From Hymenobacter edaphi (GTDB lineage Bacteria > Bacteroidota > Bacteroidia > Cytophagales > Hymenobacteraceae), in NCBI RefSeq assembly GCF_003258365.1, contig NZ_QHKM01000001.1, forward strand, positions 1,364,001-1,428,000: a stretch of DNA of 64,000 nt, given 5' to 3'. Position 1 is the first letter of the stretch. Each line of letters opens with the position of its first letter. The position numbers and the translations under genes are program-made. This document shows, one piece after another, positions 62,102 through 64,000 of the stretch. Under the pieces are notes generated by a model, which saw only the letters and a program-made list of their open reading frames with translations, searched no databases and was not told the DNA's origin.

Positions 62102-63553
62102 ATGTGGGATTATCAAAGTCTGTTTCGGGTTTCGGCCCAGCTGTTCGCCGAGGGCGTTTTCAACCTGCTCGACCGCAACCTGCGGCCGGAAGTGCTGCTG
62201 GTGGGCCTTGCGGCCGCCCGCGAAGCCGACGTGCCCGGTGCCGTGCGCGTGGAGCCGGCCACGCACCGCTACAAGCCCGCAACCTTTGCCCACGTGAAGG
62301 ACCGCGCCGCGGCCCTGGAGCTGGATGGCGCCCGGGAGCTGGTGTACCACCTGCAGCACGACGACGAGGACCGGTTTGAGAAGCTGCGCTGGTACAGCAT
62401 GCTGCGCCAGGCCGTGGAGCTGGAGCTGACGCCGCTGGCCGCCGAGGAGGGCAAAAAAGCGTTCTGCGCGCTGCCGGTTCTCATCAACGGCTACCTGATC
62501 ATGACGGTGCTGCAGCTCTCCACGGAGGCGCTCAAGAGCTACTACCGCCTGCCCGGCGAGGTCACCCACGAGTCCAGGGCGCAGTCGTTGCTGCACGCGG
62601 TGGTGCGCGAGTTTCTGCTGGAGTGCAGCAAGGCCCTGCGCGGCTCCGACCTCGACCAGGAAGAAGACCGGCCCATTCTCGACCGCGACTACAACGAGCT
62701 GCTGCGCTCGGCGGCCCGGCGCTTCATGCAGGGGCCGGCCGGCGGCAACCACGGCCTCTACGACGCCTGCAACGGCGTGGCCGGCCTGCGCCACGAGGGC
62801 TCCGAGGTGCACGGCACCATGCTCATCGCCCGGCGCAACCACCCGGCCGTGGTGCCGGTGCTCACGCTGGAGGCTCCGGTGCCGCTGCGCGACCATCGCA
62901 GCATCCGCAAGCTCCTGGAGATGAGCGAGGACCGCACCTCCCTGGTTTCCGACGCGGCCCACGTGTTTGGGCTGGGCTACCTGGCCGAGCCCACCGACCC
63001 GCTGTACGAGCCGCTGTTTACGGTGCGCTTCACCACCCACCACAACTGGGAGCTGAGCTACGCCGACCACATGATGATGCGCGTGGTATCGGGCACGCCG
63101 CGGCTGCCGAAGGGGCGCATCAACGAGCAGGCCTTTGCCGACACGGTGCGCCGCCTCTGGCCCGACCTGCACGACGCGGCCGTGGCCAACCTCTGGGAGC
63201 TGACCATGCAGGCCACCAACCAGACCCACGGCACCATCCTGGTGGTATCGGACAACGCCGGGCTGGAGGCCCAGCGCCTGACGCGGCAGAGCTTCCGGGT
63301 GGCGCCGCGCTACATGACGCCCTCGGTGCTGCGCCTGGTCACCAACATCGACGGGGCGGTGCTCATCGACCCGCAGGGCACCTGCTTCGCCATCGGCGCC
63401 ATCCTCGACGGGCTGGCCACCGAAAAGGGCGACTCTTCGCGCGGCTCCCGCTACAACTCGGCCGTGCGCTACGTCGAATCGGCCCGTTACGCTACGCTGG
63501 CGGTGGTGGTGAGCGAAGACGGCTGGATTGACCTGCTGCCGTCGAAGAAGTAA
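62102..63553 (+). CDS. DAC-fold protein with divergent active-site motifs
   Basis: 483 residues. The C-terminal 130 residues are a DisA_N-like domain: N-I-D-G-A-V-L-I (Asp417-Gly418-Ala419) and R-G-S-R-Y-N-S-A (447-454) in place of the usual G-T-R-H-R-A-A. The first 400 residues contain a sensory part with N-Q-T-H-G-T-I-L-V-V just before the cyclase-like domain, as in DACNG/DACNH-type proteins. It may synthesise or only bind an adenine dinucleotide. The Bacteroidota normally have one membrane-bound cyclase (CdaA), which was not seen here. It ends in a good terminator and has no neighbour suggesting a pathway. ATG at 62102. Confidence 0.75.
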   Translation: MWDYQSLFRVSAQLFAEGVFNLLDRNLRPEVLLVGLAAAREADVPGAVRVEPATHRYKPATFAHVKDRAAALELDGARELVYHLQHDDEDRFEKLRWYSMLRQAVELELTPLAAEEGKKAFCALPVLINGYLIMTVLQLSTEALKSYYRLPGEVTHESRAQSLLHAVVREFLLECSKALRGSDLDQEEDRPILDRDYNELLRSAARRFMQGPAGGNHGLYDACNGVAGLRHEGSEVHGTMLIARRNHPAVVPVLTLEAPVPLRDHRSIRKLLEMSEDRTSLVSDAAHVFGLGYLAEPTDPLYEPLFTVRFTTHHNWELSYADHMMMRVVSGTPRLPKGRINEQAFADTVRRLWPDLHDAAVANLWELTMQATNQTHGTILVVSDNAGLEAQRLTRQSFRVAPRYMTPSVLRLVTNIDGAVLIDPQGTCFAIGAILDGLATEKGDSSRGSRYNSAVRYVESARYATLAVVVSEDGWIDLLPSKK

Positions 63554-63578
63554 ATCCGAAGCGTCCTGTAACACGACA

Positions 63579-63612
63579 AAGGGCCGGCAAACCATGTGGT
63601 TTGCCGGCCCTT
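63579..63612. terminator. Terminator between convergent genes
   Basis: A perfect 15-bp stem (AAGGGCCGGCAAACC with GGTTTGCCGGCCCTT) and loop ATGT. Confidence 0.88.
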
Positions 63613-63665
63613 GCGGAACCTGCACCAGGGCCCGGCGCGGCTGAACGACGCGCCGGGACTTCAGG

Positions 63666-64000
63666 TTATTTCTGCTGCTCGGTGGGCTCGGCCAGCAGTT
63701 CGCCCACGTCGACGCTGTCACCGGCATCCCCTACTTCGGTGGTGACGCGGGTCACGGCGAAGGAGCCGGGGCCGGTCTGGATGACGGCAAACTGGCTGTA
63801 GGACGTGCCCGACGAGGTGTAAGGCGCGGCCTCAATCGACTGGTTGTTGACGGCTACCGTGGCCGTGATTTTGGTGACCAGGCAGACGCCGCGGCCGCCG
63901 GCCGTCCACTGCCCGTTGCCCGACATATTGTAGTTGTCGTCGCTGCAGAAGAACGTGGGATACGTAACGGTGCCCGAAACGGCGTAGGGCGTGGAATTGG
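63666..64000 (-). CDS. C-terminal part of a secreted or surface protein (5' partial)
   Basis: The frame is open to the right edge (111 visible residues), so the ATG at 63924-63926 is internal. The upstream residues read N-S-T-P-Y-A-V-S-G-T-V-T-Y-P and continue into T-F-F-C-S-D-D-N-Y-N. The body is beta-rich with K-I-T-A-T-V-A-V-N-N-Q-S. It ends E-L-L-A-E-P-T-E-Q-Q-K. No family was recognised; a surface or lipoprotein role is guessed from composition. Confidence 0.6.
   Translation of the reverse strand, partial: NSTPYAVSGTVTYPTFFCSDDNYNMSGNGQWTAGGRGVCLVTKITATVAVNNQSIEAAPYTSSGTSYSQFAVIQTGPGSFAVTRVTTEVGDAGDSVDVGELLAEPTEQQK

Overview
The window looks like chromosomal DNA of a high-GC member of the Bacteroidota, most likely a Hymenobacter-type Cytophagales bacterium. 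The reasons are: several secreted proteins end in type IX secretion (T9SS) sorting domains, promoters fit the Bacteroidota consensus (TTTG at -33, TAnnTTTG at -7), arginine is made through an acylornithine carbamoyltransferase of the ArgF' type, and coding sequences are very GC-rich. No rRNA, tRNA or CRISPR array was seen.

Layout. Bases 1-14300 are accessory DNA: the end of an Abi_2-type gene, two serine recombinases, a Tn3-family transposase gene broken by a one-base frameshift with one 38-bp terminal repeat (1705-1742), a lipoprotein, a secreted alpha/beta hydrolase whose sorting domain is cut off by an in-frame stop, and then a second element. That element (9599-14294) is bounded by near-identical 38-bp Tn3-type inverted repeats. 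It has no transposase and carries two overlapping T9SS cargo genes, the first with a run of ten C in its first codons. Bases 14300-32000 hold a clipped gene end, an MscS channel, a NarL-type response regulator and its probable histidine kinase on either side of two secreted-protein genes that share a promoter motif (one is a 1262-residue protein with a C-terminal S74 self-cleaving chaperone), a ClC channel, an MpaB-type oxygenase, a large type B T9SS protein and a divergent diadenylate-cyclase-fold protein. Bases 32165-40080 form an NtrC-type two-component system facing a MacA/MacB-like export operon, with a good sigma-54 promoter between them.

Bases 40363-57783 are the arginine region. On the minus strand, in the order of transcription, are a GNAT acetyltransferase, argG, argC, argD, carA, two small genes, carB, two small zinc-ribbon genes and argF'. 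On the plus strand are argB, argE and argH. Together these cover acylated glutamate to arginine plus carbamoyl phosphate supply. The gaps between them are filled with dispersed palindromic repeats. The last part (58000-64000) holds a possible structured RNA, a TetR regulator, a cation/proton antiporter, a BaiN/HI0933-like flavoprotein, a second divergent diadenylate-cyclase-fold protein and the end of a gene running off the right edge.

The strongest candidates for something new are the transposase-less Tn3-type element carrying T9SS cargo and a possible phase-variable tract, the two unusual DAC-fold proteins, and the acylation and carbamoylation steps of the arginine cluster (a GNAT with a four-cysteine tail; ArgF' with Gln90 at the acyl-specificity position).
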